Shown here: in pieces, positions 46,309-55,184 of the stretch
Layout: the number at the start of each line of letters is the position of its first letter
Position numbering within the stretch: the stretch's first letter is position 1
NCBI RefSeq assembly: GCF_900185645.1
Contig: NZ_FYAM01000023.1
Coordinates: forward strand, 930,001 to 994,000
Reading direction: 5' to 3'
Length of the DNA: 64,000 bases
Source: Clostridium sp. BSD9I1
GTDB taxonomy: Bacteria; Bacillota; Clostridia; Clostridiales; Clostridiaceae
The notes under the pieces: model-generated
Database searches by the model: none
Seen by the model: the letters and a program-made list of their open reading frames with translations, nothing else
What the model was told of the DNA's origin: nothing
Made by a program: the position numbers and the translations under genes

Positions 46309-47124
46309 TTACACTGACGTGCTTTTTCCTGATACTTTCTTATTTATTAAGTTTGGCAAATAAGGTACAACTAATTTTTCATATATACCGCCACCTAAAA
46401 TTGCCCCTATAATTGGTGCAAATATTGGTACAATCAGTCCATAGCCATTAGGGCCAATAACTGTTGATCCCCATCCTGCGAGTAAAGCTACAAGTCTTGG
46501 GCCAAAATCACGAGCTGGATTCATTGCAAAACCAGTTAAAGGTCCATAAGACGCTCCAATAAATGCTACAGTTAAACCAATAGCTACTGCTGGTATTCCT
46601 GCCTTAGGAGAACCCTCGTTGTTTCCATCAGTTACTGCAAAAATAACCATTAACAAAACTGCTGTAATACATACTTCAATCATAAAAGCATTAACCATAG
46701 ATATATTGGCTGCTGGGAATGTACTAAATATTCCAGCGGTAGCCCATCCATCTTTTGATGCCCTTATTATGTTTTTACTACTTTCAAAGGCTGTAATAGT
46801 TGTTCCATATAACCCGTAAGTTAATGCAGCTCCTAAAAATGCTCCAATCACTTGAGAAATAATATAAGGGATAATCTTTTTTTTATCAAAGCCTTTCCAT
46901 ACTGCAAGAGCTATTGTTACTGCAGGATTTAACTGTGCTCCTGAAATTGATCCCACTATATATACCGCCATAGTTATTGCAAGTCCCCATACTAAGCTTA
47001 GTTCCCAAAATGTCACATTAGTTCCTGCTGTAACAAGTGCTGCAACAACTCCTGTTCCTATGAAAATGAAAAGAAATGTACCAATAAGTTCTGCTAGACA
47101 TTCCCCAAGCAAATTATTTTTCAT
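46309..47124 (-). CDS. pduF: Glycerol/propanediol facilitator (MIP family)
   Basis: 271-residue aquaglyceroporin with six membrane helices and two half-helices: NPA boxes SGAQLNPAVTIALAVWKG (near residue 62) and GFAMNPARDFGPR (near residue 200). The Asp directly after NPAR marks the glycerol-conducting subgroup rather than water-only aquaporins. As the last gene of the microcompartment operon it should admit 1,2-propanediol and/or glycerol by diffusion. It starts 49 nt after pduT. Confidence 0.92.
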   Translation of the reverse strand: MKNNLLGECLAELIGTFLFIFIGTGVVAALVTAGTNVTFWELSLVWGLAITMAVYIVGSISGAQLNPAVTIALAVWKGFDKKKIIPYIISQVIGAFLGAALTYGLYGTTITAFESSKNIIRASKDGWATAGIFSTFPAANISMVNAFMIEVCITAVLLMVIFAVTDGNNEGSPKAGIPAVAIGLTVAFIGASYGPLTGFAMNPARDFGPRLVALLAGWGSTVIGPNGYGLIVPIFAPIIGAILGGGIYEKLVVPYLPNLINKKVSGKSTSV

Positions 47125-47173
47125 ACAATCTCCCCCTATATTTTAGTTACTATAAATATATTTAAATAAAGCT

Positions 47174-47722
47174 TTATAATAAGTGCTGCAGTAATTCCTT
47201 ACTAGGCCCTGATATTACAGCTTTATTTACAAGCATTCCGCTTTCAAGTGCAGTACCTGCTCCAACTGTTACTGCATTTTTAACCGAACTAATTTCTCCA
47301 GTGAAAGTTACAAAAGCTTTTCCCCCTATTCCTACCCCCAATCTTACTTCTATTAAATCTATATTGGCTGACTTCACCGCAGCATCGGCTGCAACAATAG
47401 CTGCAGCAATGCTAAAAAACTCCAAAACTCCTAAGTCTTTTAGTTTTTCAATATTTCCTGATGCAGTTATAGCTGGAATTACCTGCGGATGAACATTTGG
47501 TAAAATCAATTTATTTACCAAATAATTTTCCCCTAAGCTCATACCATGATTAATAGCAGTTTCTACAGCACCTACGTTTCCTGTGATTAGGATTACATAT
47601 TTGCCTGGACAAACACTTTTTGCAAAGATCAAATTAACTTCTGCAGCCTTTAGCATTTCATCTGCAACTTGAATTCCCCTAGCTATACTATTTAATTCAA
47701 TCATACCTATAGTTCTTATCAT
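47174..47722 (-). CDS. pduT: Microcompartment shell protein PduT (BMC-T, Fe-S)
   Basis: 182 residues with two tandem BMC domains: IGMIELNSIARGIQVADEMLKAAEV (1) and LGVLEFFSIAAAIVAADAAVKSANI (2), forming a pseudohexameric trimer. Cys in FAKSVCPGKYVILITG (near residue 39) matches the pore-lining cysteine that in PduT holds a [4Fe-4S] cluster, allowing electron transfer across the shell to PduS. It starts 14 nt downstream of the pduS stop in the same operon. Confidence 0.93.
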   Translation of the reverse strand: MIRTIGMIELNSIARGIQVADEMLKAAEVNLIFAKSVCPGKYVILITGNVGAVETAINHGMSLGENYLVNKLILPNVHPQVIPAITASGNIEKLKDLGVLEFFSIAAAIVAADAAVKSANIDLIEVRLGVGIGGKAFVTFTGEISSVKNAVTVGAGTALESGMLVNKAVISGPSKELLQHLL

Positions 47723-47736
47723 TTTATCACCTCAGC

Positions 47737-49065
47737 TTAAATAGCTTTTATTGATATACTATCACTTATTTCGAAAATTACGCCCCCAATAGTTGCATGA
47801 ACATTGGACCCCATTTTCCCTTCTTCTATCTTCCCTATAACTTGGCCTATCTCTACAGTATCCCCTACCTGAACTACTGGAATTGCACCACCACCTATAC
47901 CTTGTCTTAAAGGAATTTTTACTTCTTTTGGATTTACTTCTTCCCCTTCTTGAAGCCTTTGCTTTTTATACTTATCTAAATGTAATCTTGCTATTAATCT
48001 GTTGGTAGGTATTTTTCTATACTCCCTCATTGTATTAGCTGTAAAGCTATTGGTTTTGTTTTCCCATTTTTCACCGTTGTTCCTTAACTTGCCTTTTAAA
48101 TAAATATTTATTCTCTTTGGTGATAACCGCATAGGGCAAGCATACATTTCACATATTCCACATTCGCAACATATAAGTGCTTGTTTTACAACTTCATTAT
48201 CTAACTCATTTAATGCAACACTTCTCATAATCTTATGAGGATTTAACGGATGTCCAATTAAATTTCTAGGGCACATGTCTGTGCAAAAGCGGCATTGTAT
48301 ACAAGCTGATTTTGCTTGATTTTTCATATGCTCAATAGTTAGCTTTTCCCTGTGGATTAAGTAATGATTTTCAGGAATTACAATAATTGCTCCATCTGTT
48401 TTTGTTATAACTGTATCTTTTATTTGATCTTTTGAAATCTTTCTTCCCATCATTGGTCCACCGATAATTAATGAATAATCCTTTATAAGTGTTCCACCAC
48501 ACTTATCTAAGACATCTTTTATCTTTGTTCCTATGGGCACTTTAATAATTGAAGGTGTCTGTATTTCTCCTATAACCGTAACAAACTTATATGTAACCAT
48601 TTTTTCTTCAAGTGCTTGAAAGATATTAAATACCGTACCTGCATTTGATACTACAGCGCCAACATTTAAAGGTATTCCTCCTGGTGGTATTGTTCTTCCT
48701 GTAACCTCATAAACTAAGATTTGTTCATCTCCAGCTGGATAAAACACTCTACTTAAATGCAGCTCAACTCTGGAATTAAATTTTTTTATGGAAGCCTTTA
48801 GTGCCTCTATTTCTTCATGGTATTCTTCTTTTAATCCAATAATTATGTGTTCTGCTTCAATAGTTCTTCCAATTTCTTCTACTGCTTGTATTATTTCATC
48901 GCTGTTATTTCTCATTATATACTTATCCGATTGAAGTAATGGCTCGCATTCTAATCCATTTATTATGAAATATTCCACCTTACAATTTAACTTAAGATGA
49001 GTAGGAAATCCAGCTCCACCTGCACCTATAACTCCAGCATTTTTGATTTTTTCAAGCAAATCCAA
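47737..49065 (-). CDS. pduS: Cobalamin reductase PduS (RnfC-like)
   Basis: 442-residue flavin/Fe-S oxidoreductase. N-terminal glycine-rich GVIGAGGAGFPTHLKL, an NADH/FMN-binding region, then two [4Fe-4S] motifs CIQCRFCTDMCPRN and CCECGICEMYACP near residues 260-315, and a C-terminal barrel-sandwich segment. It reduces cob(III/II)alamin for the PduO adenosyltransferase and may draw electrons through PduT. ATG overlaps a strong AAGGAGGGG site. Confidence 0.93.
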   Translation of the reverse strand: MDLLEKIKNAGVIGAGGAGFPTHLKLNCKVEYFIINGLECEPLLQSDKYIMRNNSDEIIQAVEEIGRTIEAEHIIIGLKEEYHEEIEALKASIKKFNSRVELHLSRVFYPAGDEQILVYEVTGRTIPPGGIPLNVGAVVSNAGTVFNIFQALEEKMVTYKFVTVIGEIQTPSIIKVPIGTKIKDVLDKCGGTLIKDYSLIIGGPMMGRKISKDQIKDTVITKTDGAIIVIPENHYLIHREKLTIEHMKNQAKSACIQCRFCTDMCPRNLIGHPLNPHKIMRSVALNELDNEVVKQALICCECGICEMYACPMRLSPKRINIYLKGKLRNNGEKWENKTNSFTANTMREYRKIPTNRLIARLHLDKYKKQRLQEGEEVNPKEVKIPLRQGIGGGAIPVVQVGDTVEIGQVIGKIEEGKMGSNVHATIGGVIFEISDSISIKAI

Positions 49066-49082
49066 AATTCACCCCTCCTTTT

Positions 49083-49153
49083 AGATGAGAGTTATGAGTT
49101 AAGAGTTAAGAAAAATATATATCATAATATTAACTCCTTACTCTTAACTCTTA
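49083..49153. repeat. Small inverted repeat in pduP-pduS spacer
   Basis: GAGTTATGAGTTAAGAGTTAAG and CTTACTCTTAACTCTTA are imperfect complements, a short direct/inverted repeat of the AGAGTTA unit. It is the only sizeable spacer within the operon (96 bp) and may reduce pduS-T-F expression or mark a repeat insertion. Confidence 0.6.
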
Positions 49154-49161
49154 TTTAATTT

Positions 49162-50571
49162 CTATACAATTCTAAATGCTTCAACCATTGTACATCTTCT
49201 TTTTCTTGTAAAACTTAATGCATTAGTAAGCCCTTCCCCTGTTGGTCCTGCTATGGTAAAGGTTGTATGTCCTTCTCCTCCAAATCCAATTCCTGCATAA
49301 GATGGTGCATTTTTAACGAATATCGTAGTGTCTATAGCTCTTGCCATCTTAGTTAAATTATCCACATTTTTGGAATGCATAATTGCTGTATGTCTATTCC
49401 CATGTTCATCTTCCACAGCAAGTTCTAAAGCTTCCTTAAAGTTCTTAGCCTTAACTATTGGAAGAATAGGCATCATGAGCTCTTCCTGAACAAAGGGATG
49501 GCTGTTTTCTGCTCTGTAAATTAAGCATTCAATTCCATTTGCTGCATCTTTTCCTATGCTTTGCAGTAAATACTTAGCATCTTTCCCTATAAACTTCTTA
49601 TTTGCGGAATACGTATTTCTTTCTCTATCATAAATTAAAACTACATTAGCTAGCTTCATTGCTTCCTCATCATTTAACTCGTATACTGCTTTATTACATT
49701 TCATTTCTTTTATAAGCTCTTCATAAACATCCTGAACTACAATGGCTTCTTTTTCAGCTATACATGGCAGATTGTTATCAAAGCTACATCCAGCAATTAT
49801 ATCTCTTGCTGCTTTCTTGATATCTGCAGTTTTATCAACAACTACTGGAGGATTTCCCGCACCAGCTCCTATAGCCTTCTTTCCTGTAGAAAGGGCCAAT
49901 TTAACTATAGCAGGTCCTCCTGTTGCAACTATCATCTTTATCTTTTTATGATTTAATAATATATCAGTATTTTCTAATATAGGTTTATTAACTGCTGTAA
50001 TTAAATTATTTGGTCCGCCTGCGTCTTTTATGGCTTTGTTCAATTCCTTAATCATAGTTAATGATGCATTGAAAGCTCCTGGATGAGGTGAAAATACTAC
50101 AGTATTTCCTCCTGCAAGCATTCCTATCGCATTGCAAGCAACTGTAGCTGCCGGATTTGTAGATGGTGTAATTGATCCTATAACACCAAAGGCACCATTT
50201 TCTACAAGTGTAAGTCCTTTATCACCTGAATAAGCAGTTGTATTTAAAACTTCAGTTCCTGGGGTTTTTTCTGCTGTCAGCTTTAGCTTTAAATATTTGT
50301 GATCAATCCTTCCCATGCCTGATTCATTAACGCAAAGTGTTGCAATGTTCATGGCATTATCAATTATCGCCTTTCTCATAGCATCTATTAATTTTTCTCG
50401 CTGTTCAATTGAGTACTCAGAATACTTTTTTTGTGCCTCATAAGCCGCTTCTATGGCTTCTTCCATGGTATCAAATATTCCATCACTTACATCACTTTTA
50501 ATATCTCTTTTACTCATTTCCTTTAAGACTTTTTCTATTATAAGTGATAACTCGTTACTTTCTAATTCCAC
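49162..50571 (-). CDS. pduP: CoA-acylating propionaldehyde dehydrogenase PduP
   Basis: 469-residue aldehyde dehydrogenase that oxidises propionaldehyde (or 3-hydroxypropionaldehyde) to acyl-CoA with NAD+. The catalytic Cys lies in SFDNNLPCIAEKEAIV near residue 270; the cofactor region has VIGSITPSTNPAATVACNAIG and GAGNPPVVVDKTADI. The first 20 residues, ELSLIIEKVLKEMSK, form an amphipathic helix typical of Pdu encapsulation peptides. The GTG start overlaps the end of pduO by 17 nt. NAD+ must be regenerated by an alcohol dehydrogenase, which is absent from this cluster. Confidence 0.95.
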   Translation of the reverse strand: MELESNELSLIIEKVLKEMSKRDIKSDVSDGIFDTMEEAIEAAYEAQKKYSEYSIEQREKLIDAMRKAIIDNAMNIATLCVNESGMGRIDHKYLKLKLTAEKTPGTEVLNTTAYSGDKGLTLVENGAFGVIGSITPSTNPAATVACNAIGMLAGGNTVVFSPHPGAFNASLTMIKELNKAIKDAGGPNNLITAVNKPILENTDILLNHKKIKMIVATGGPAIVKLALSTGKKAIGAGAGNPPVVVDKTADIKKAARDIIAGCSFDNNLPCIAEKEAIVVQDVYEELIKEMKCNKAVYELNDEEAMKLANVVLIYDRERNTYSANKKFIGKDAKYLLQSIGKDAANGIECLIYRAENSHPFVQEELMMPILPIVKAKNFKEALELAVEDEHGNRHTAIMHSKNVDNLTKMARAIDTTIFVKNAPSYAGIGFGGEGHTTFTIAGPTGEGLTNALSFTRKRRCTMVEAFRIV

Positions 50572-51586
50572 TTTTTACTACCTCCTCAAAAGCATTTAAT
50601 CCACATTGGGCAATCAACATATCCTGCTCAACTGTACCGCCGCTAACCCCTATTGCACCAACTATTTCTTCATTTATTCTTAGAGGAAATCCGCCACCAA
50701 AAGCAATTATTTTCTTATTATTATCAATTCCATAAAGTTCTCCAGTTGGCAATGACAGTTCTCTTAAGTCACCTGTGGATATCTTAAGCACTGCAGCTGT
50801 ATATGCTTTTTTTTCAGCTATTTCTATACTGGCTAAAAGAGAATTATCCATACGGGTAAGAAGTATAATACTTCCATTAAAATCTGTTACACAAATAACC
50901 ATGGGTACTCCCACTTCATATGATTTTTGTATACACCTTTTAGTTACATATTCAGCGGTTTCTCTATTAATAGCAATTTTACTTATGGTAATTTCATTAC
51001 TCTTTTGCGCCTCTGAATTATTCAATACTTTATTATTTTGTGTAAAGTTCTTTATATTTTCTTCTGTCTTTTTCATTATGTCTTTATAATCAAAATATCT
51101 AGCTATAGCATAAATAGTATCAGATAGTCTATTCACGTATTTCATTAAATTTTCATTAACATCATAGTGGGCAGTAAGCTCTGCTATATACCTCTCAGCT
51201 CTTCTTATATCTGTTCTTGCAACATCAAGATAAGCTGATTCCACAGTGCCTCCTGGAACTATAAATCCAGTTTGTGAAGGCTTAAGTTCATCCATGCTAT
51301 CTATGGTCTCTTCAAGAAATCTTATATCTTCATCGCTTATTCTTGTTTTAAAATAATCCGTTCCTATAGAAGCAAGTTCAGCTCCAACTTCAAATAAAGT
51401 CTTTTGAATCTTTAGGAGTTTATCTAAAGTATTTTTTTCTTTAATATGAATTTTCGCCATGCCAATAGACGAATTTGCTTCATCTATACTTCCATAAGCC
51501 CATACTCTTAGATCATGCTTTTTTGTCCTATCTCCACCTACGAGACTTGTACTTCCTTTGTCTCCAGTTTTAGTGTATATCTTCAT
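50555..51586 (-). CDS. pduO: ATP:cob(I)alamin adenosyltransferase PduO with HbpS-like domain
   Basis: 343-residue two-domain protein. The N-terminal adenosyltransferase (residues 1-185) begins TKTGDKGSTSLVGGDRTKKHDLRVWAYGSIDEANSSIGMA and has ARTDIRRAERYIAEL. The C-terminal DUF336/HbpS-like domain (residues 200-343) has GGGFPLRINEEIVGAIGVSGGT, known to bind heme or corrinoid in homologues. It makes adenosylcobalamin for PduCDE inside the compartment. It starts 12 nt past pduN. Confidence 0.95.
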   Translation of the reverse strand: MKIYTKTGDKGSTSLVGGDRTKKHDLRVWAYGSIDEANSSIGMAKIHIKEKNTLDKLLKIQKTLFEVGAELASIGTDYFKTRISDEDIRFLEETIDSMDELKPSQTGFIVPGGTVESAYLDVARTDIRRAERYIAELTAHYDVNENLMKYVNRLSDTIYAIARYFDYKDIMKKTEENIKNFTQNNKVLNNSEAQKSNEITISKIAINRETAEYVTKRCIQKSYEVGVPMVICVTDFNGSIILLTRMDNSLLASIEIAEKKAYTAAVLKISTGDLRELSLPTGELYGIDNNKKIIAFGGGFPLRINEEIVGAIGVSGGTVEQDMLIAQCGLNAFEEVVKSGIRK

Positions 51587-51598
51587 TTTCCCACCACC

Positions 51599-51877
51599 CT
51601 AATAACCTAAATCCCATTCAATAGAGTCTACAATCCCTATAATAGATGCATCAGCAGGTATTACCTTATCTGAGATATCTGTATATCTTGCACCGCTTCC
51701 AGTGACTACAATTACAGTATCATTTATTCCACCGCCTACTGTATCTATGGCAACTATAGGTTCTCCAATGGTTTTTTCATTTTCATCTATATGTTTAACT
51801 ATCAATAGCTTGCTTCCAATAAACTTTGGATCCTTTTGTGTTGATACAACATTTCCAACAACTTTCGCTAAAAACAT
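51599..51877 (-). CDS. pduN: Shell vertex protein PduN (BMC-P pentamer)
   Basis: 92-residue EutN/CcmL-type protein: MFLAKVVGNVVSTQKDPKFIGSKLLIVKHI, then VDTVGGGINDTVIVVTGSGAR with the family Gly-rich loop. Pentamers cap the vertices of the icosahedral shell. Operon position between PduM-like and PduO genes is canonical. Confidence 0.95.
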   Translation of the reverse strand: MFLAKVVGNVVSTQKDPKFIGSKLLIVKHIDENEKTIGEPIVAIDTVGGGINDTVIVVTGSGARYTDISDKVIPADASIIGIVDSIEWDLGY

Positions 51878-51898
51878 ATCTGTACTCCTTTACTTTTG

Positions 51899-52678
51899 TT
51901 AACAATAGTTAACATTAATTCCATTGTTGTATATATAGTCCTTTGCCAGTGGAGTTAATAAAGAACCTTCTTTAACCCAAATTTCTTTTGAATTATTAGC
52001 GGCTAACATAATATCTTCTATAGTTAAAATTCCTGATAATTTTTTAATATTGCAGGTTTCTTCTTTATTTACAACAGTATTTTTTATTACACTTTCATGA
52101 TTTAAGTTCTCGTTTGCATTGCTCATAATACTAAACCTTGCATTTATAGTTCTTTTTATGTCACCAGCATTTATAAACTTAACTCCAAAGCTTGTCAGTT
52201 TATCTTCATAGCCTAAAATAAGCTTATTATATGCTGCATTTTTGTTAAATCCTAAGCTTATATTTACTTGATTTTGAGGATCAAAACTATCTTTGACAGC
52301 AATAACCTCTTTGTTCATCATAATGGCCTCAGCTATTCCCGTTGTTACTAAGTTATCCTCAATGCCTGCAGCACATTTAGCTAAAGTGTTTCTGGTCATT
52401 ATTGGAACTATTATTATGTCGTCTTCTCTCACTGCTTTAGTAAGCTCCACTTTGCAATCTATTAACTTACCATTCAAATTAGCAATATATTCTTCTGGTA
52501 TAACCTTTTTAGATGCTTCTGTCATTACTATGTCATATTGAAGCATTTGCATAGAAGATAGTGTCTCAAAAATGCCTTTTAAATTTACAGCACCGCCAGA
52601 TATAAATAAAAGTATTCTTTTATTCATCTTATTTACTATTTCAGCAATTATAGGCCTTAGTAAATCTTCAATATTCAT
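51899..52678 (-). CDS. pduM: PduM-like flavoprotein-fold microcompartment protein
   Basis: 259 residues at the usual pduM position. N-terminal amphipathic helix NIEDLLRPIIAEIVNKMNKR resembles other Pdu targeting helices. The middle (residues 22-180) resembles a Rossmann-like flavoprotein domain (RILLFISGGAVNLKGIFE; IIIVPIMTRNTLAKCAAGI), absent from the roughly 160-residue Salmonella PduM. The C-terminus SGILTIEDIMLAANNSKEIWVKEGSLLTPLAKDYIYNN recalls the PduM end. PduM is needed for compartment structure; the enzyme activity of the extra domain, if any, is unknown. Confidence 0.7.
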   Translation of the reverse strand: MNIEDLLRPIIAEIVNKMNKRILLFISGGAVNLKGIFETLSSMQMLQYDIVMTEASKKVIPEEYIANLNGKLIDCKVELTKAVREDDIIIVPIMTRNTLAKCAAGIEDNLVTTGIAEAIMMNKEVIAVKDSFDPQNQVNISLGFNKNAAYNKLILGYEDKLTSFGVKFINAGDIKRTINARFSIMSNANENLNHESVIKNTVVNKEETCNIKKLSGILTIEDIMLAANNSKEIWVKEGSLLTPLAKDYIYNNGINVNYC

Positions 52679-52691
52679 TTACTCACCTCGC

Positions 52692-53510
52692 TTAATTGAC
52701 ACTGTTCATAGCTATTCCTATAGGAGTCACTAGAAGTGGATTATATGGTTTTATTGTTCTGATGCCTGTATATTTTTCAACTATCTTTTCCATATCCCTA
52801 AGGCAGCAGGTTCCTCCTACAAGATAGATATTATCTACATCATAGCCTTTTGTATGTTTTGAAATTATATCGGCCATTTTTTCTATTACCGGCCTAACTA
52901 AAGGAAATACCGTATTATAGTTACTATAAGCAATTTTAAATTTTTCCGCTTCTTCATACTCCATCCCTAAACTTCCAGCTATAACCAAACTCAAATGGTG
53001 TCCTCCTGTAGGTTCGTCAGCTGTATAAATCACTTTGCCATTTTTCAATATAGATATTCCCGTAGTACCTCCACCTATATCTACTACTGCACCATTTTGT
53101 ATGTTCAAAACTGAAGATGCGGCAGTGGGTTCATCAATTACATTAGTTACATTAAAATCAGCTGCTTCTACTACATTACTTATAACCTTTATATTTCCCC
53201 TGCTTATTCCTGGTGGTATTGCTGTAGCCGCATAATTTAATGTCCTATTTAGTTTTATCTCTAATCTTTCCTTTAACTTCCTTACTATAGTTACAGCTTG
53301 TAAATATTCAACTACTATGCCGTCTTTAACAACACTTGCTGGATATATTTCTCCAGCTATTGGAATATTATTTTTATCTAATACTGTTATAACTATATTA
53401 GATGTACCCAAATCCACACCTACTTTAAGCTCTTCTTTTTCATGTATTTTAATTGGCTTTAAAATAGTATCTTCCATTTCTTTGATTAAAGCATTAGCCT
53501 CATTTAACAT
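52692..53510 (-). CDS. eutJ: EutJ-type Hsp70-like chaperonin
   Basis: 272-residue actin/Hsp70-fold ATPase: phosphate-1 loop VGVDLGTSNIVITVLD, phosphate-2 loop GAVVDIGGGTTGISIL near residue 135, adenosine motif IYLVGGTCCLRDM near residue 235. EutJ/PduJ2 chaperonins are presumed to fold or reactivate compartment enzymes. The ATG follows GCAGGTG. It starts 5 nt past pduL. PduJ (a shell protein) is a different product; the Eut-type name is used here to avoid confusion. Confidence 0.9.
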   Translation of the reverse strand: MLNEANALIKEMEDTILKPIKIHEKEELKVGVDLGTSNIVITVLDKNNIPIAGEIYPASVVKDGIVVEYLQAVTIVRKLKERLEIKLNRTLNYAATAIPPGISRGNIKVISNVVEAADFNVTNVIDEPTAASSVLNIQNGAVVDIGGGTTGISILKNGKVIYTADEPTGGHHLSLVIAGSLGMEYEEAEKFKIAYSNYNTVFPLVRPVIEKMADIISKHTKGYDVDNIYLVGGTCCLRDMEKIVEKYTGIRTIKPYNPLLVTPIGIAMNSVN

Positions 53511-53515
53511 AACCA

Positions 53516-54169
53516 TCACCTGCTCTTACCTAATATCTTAACAAATTCATTGTTTCTTACTTCACAAGCATTAGCTTCATCTGTATCCAAGTGAATTTCA
53601 AGGGCTGATTTACTATTAGCTCTTATAAGAACATTTTTCAGTATTATTCCTTTATCTCCGCATGTTTCTACATCCACTAGTTCCCCATCTTTCACACCAT
53701 AGTTTTCTGATAGTTCTGGAGTCATGTGAATATGTCTCTTAGCACAGATAACCTTATTTTTAAAAATCAATATACCCTTGGGCCCAATAACAGAAAGACT
53801 TTCTGAATCCTCAAGCTCTCCTGAGTTTCTAGTAGGCGGCTTTATCCCTAAAGCAAATGCATCTGTTCTAGATATCTCAATTTGGCTGTATTTTCTTACA
53901 GGACCTAAAATTCTTACATTTTGAAAAGAACTTTTAGGCCCTGCAATAGTTACCGTTTCATTAGCTGCAAACTGCCCCGGCTGCTTTACAGCATTTTTTA
54001 TCGTCAGCTGATATCCATTACCAAATAGGCATTCTAAGTCTTCTTGTGTAACATGAATATGTCTATTTGATATACCTATAGGTATTGAAAAGTCTCTATT
54101 TTTTATATCAGCTTTTCTCATAACATCTAATATAATATCCTTTATCAGGGTATCATTTATATCTATCAT
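53516..54169 (-). CDS. pduL: Phosphotransacylase PduL
   Basis: 217-residue B12-pathway phosphotransacylase that turns propionyl-CoA (or 3-HP-CoA) into acyl-phosphate, recycling CoA within the compartment. Two zinc/His motifs: GISNRHIHVTQED near residue 33 and CAKRHIHMTPE near residue 145. The N-terminal helix IDINDTLIKDIILDVMRK fits an encapsulation peptide. ATG 54169 follows GAAGGTG. No acetate/propionate kinase (pduW) is encoded here, so ATP formation relies on a housekeeping kinase. Confidence 0.94.
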   Translation of the reverse strand: MIDINDTLIKDIILDVMRKADIKNRDFSIPIGISNRHIHVTQEDLECLFGNGYQLTIKNAVKQPGQFAANETVTIAGPKSSFQNVRILGPVRKYSQIEISRTDAFALGIKPPTRNSGELEDSESLSVIGPKGILIFKNKVICAKRHIHMTPELSENYGVKDGELVDVETCGDKGIILKNVLIRANSKSALEIHLDTDEANACEVRNNEFVKILGKSR

Positions 54170-54180
54170 ATATATCACCT

Positions 54181-54732
54181 TCAAATTTGTTTATGATGAA
54201 TACATAAACCTCTTGATTGTCCTTTTCTTCTTGAACATTTTGGGTCATGGCATATATTACATATATCCTCATTTTCCTCATCTTCCATAAGTTCAAGTTC
54301 TTCTTTACTATCATCCTTATTATCTTCAAATGAGATACTTTCAACATGCTGTACACTTTCACTATCACATTCCTGAGTATCTTCAACGTTACTTTCAATA
54401 TCATCTTTTACATTTTCTTTTACTTCGCTTTTATTAAGTTCAATTCCTATAGTCATATTAGATTCAATAATACTCTCTAAGCTTTTAGCTGGCCTTGGTA
54501 TAACAACTGATGCATATACCTTATTGACTTTGCTCGAACTAATCTTTGCTGCTTCAATTGCTGCCTTAACTGCTCCTACATTTCCCTTTATCTTAATAGT
54601 TACAAGTCCAGAGCCTTTTGTTAGCTCGTATCCGATTAGTTCCACATTTGCTGATTTTACACAAGTATCCGCTGCCTCTATTGCCGCAGCCATTCCAATA
54701 ACTTCAATAATGCCGAGGGCTTCTCCATTCAT
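54181..54732 (-). CDS. pduK: Shell protein PduK (BMC-H with Cys-rich tail)
   Basis: 183 residues: an N-terminal BMC domain (ALGIIEVIGMAAAIEAADTCVKSANVELIGYELTKGSGLVTIKI, residues 4-48; RPAKSLESII near residue 90), an acidic linker (EDTQECDSESVQHVESIS..., about residues 110-150), and a C-terminal Cys/His cluster CNICHDPKCSRRKGQ then GLCIHHKQ, likely a metal or Fe-S site. The start codon overlaps the pduH stop by one base (TAATG), indicating coupling. Confidence 0.9.
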   Translation of the reverse strand: MNGEALGIIEVIGMAAAIEAADTCVKSANVELIGYELTKGSGLVTIKIKGNVGAVKAAIEAAKISSSKVNKVYASVVIPRPAKSLESIIESNMTIGIELNKSEVKENVKDDIESNVEDTQECDSESVQHVESISFEDNKDDSKEELELMEDEENEDICNICHDPKCSRRKGQSRGLCIHHKQI

Positions 54733-55184
54733 TAAAATCCCTCCCTATGAATTTCTATATCAAAGTTTTTCAAAACAGATATCACTGTCTCTGTAATTTT
54801 TTCTCTAAGTTTATCTTCTAAATTATCTATACCTTTAAGAGGCATTACTTTATATAGTCTTGCCGCATTGGCTCCTATTGTTCGTGCCTTTTCTTCTTTA
54901 TCGTAGAAATTTAAATTTATATCTAAAAGCGGTTTTTCTTGTCTTAATTTATTATGCTGAAGTATTATTCTATTATTTATGATTGCAACAGCTATCCCTA
55001 TTCTTGATTTTTGGGATGCTTCGTGTAAATACTTAAGTACACTACTTTCATTAAAAATTATATTTTTCACATCATAAGGAATGCCTTCTTCTTCTATCCC
55101 TGCAAGAAGTTCTTTTACAACTGCCTTTTCAGCATTATTCGTTATTACAAAGATAGCAGGCTTTTCTACATTACTTCCTATCAT
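54732..55184 (-). CDS. pduH: Diol dehydratase reactivase small subunit PduH
   Basis: 150-residue partner of PduG. Shows the family fold IFVITNNAEKAVVKELLAGIEEEGIPYDV and SRIGIAVAIINNRIILQHNKLRQEKPLL. The PduGH factor swaps damaged cobalamin out of the dehydratase. ATG overlaps the pduG stop (ATGA). Related to PduD, with the same GIEEEGI pattern. Confidence 0.94.
   Translation of the reverse strand: MIGSNVEKPAIFVITNNAEKAVVKELLAGIEEEGIPYDVKNIIFNESSVLKYLHEASQKSRIGIAVAIINNRIILQHNKLRQEKPLLDINLNFYDKEEKARTIGANAARLYKVMPLKGIDNLEDKLREKITETVISVLKNFDIEIHREGF

Noticed and set aside
54153-54404. 83-residue frame overlapping pduK and pduL
   Set aside because: Alternate-frame shadow of pduK; no ribosome site and no BMC or other motif.
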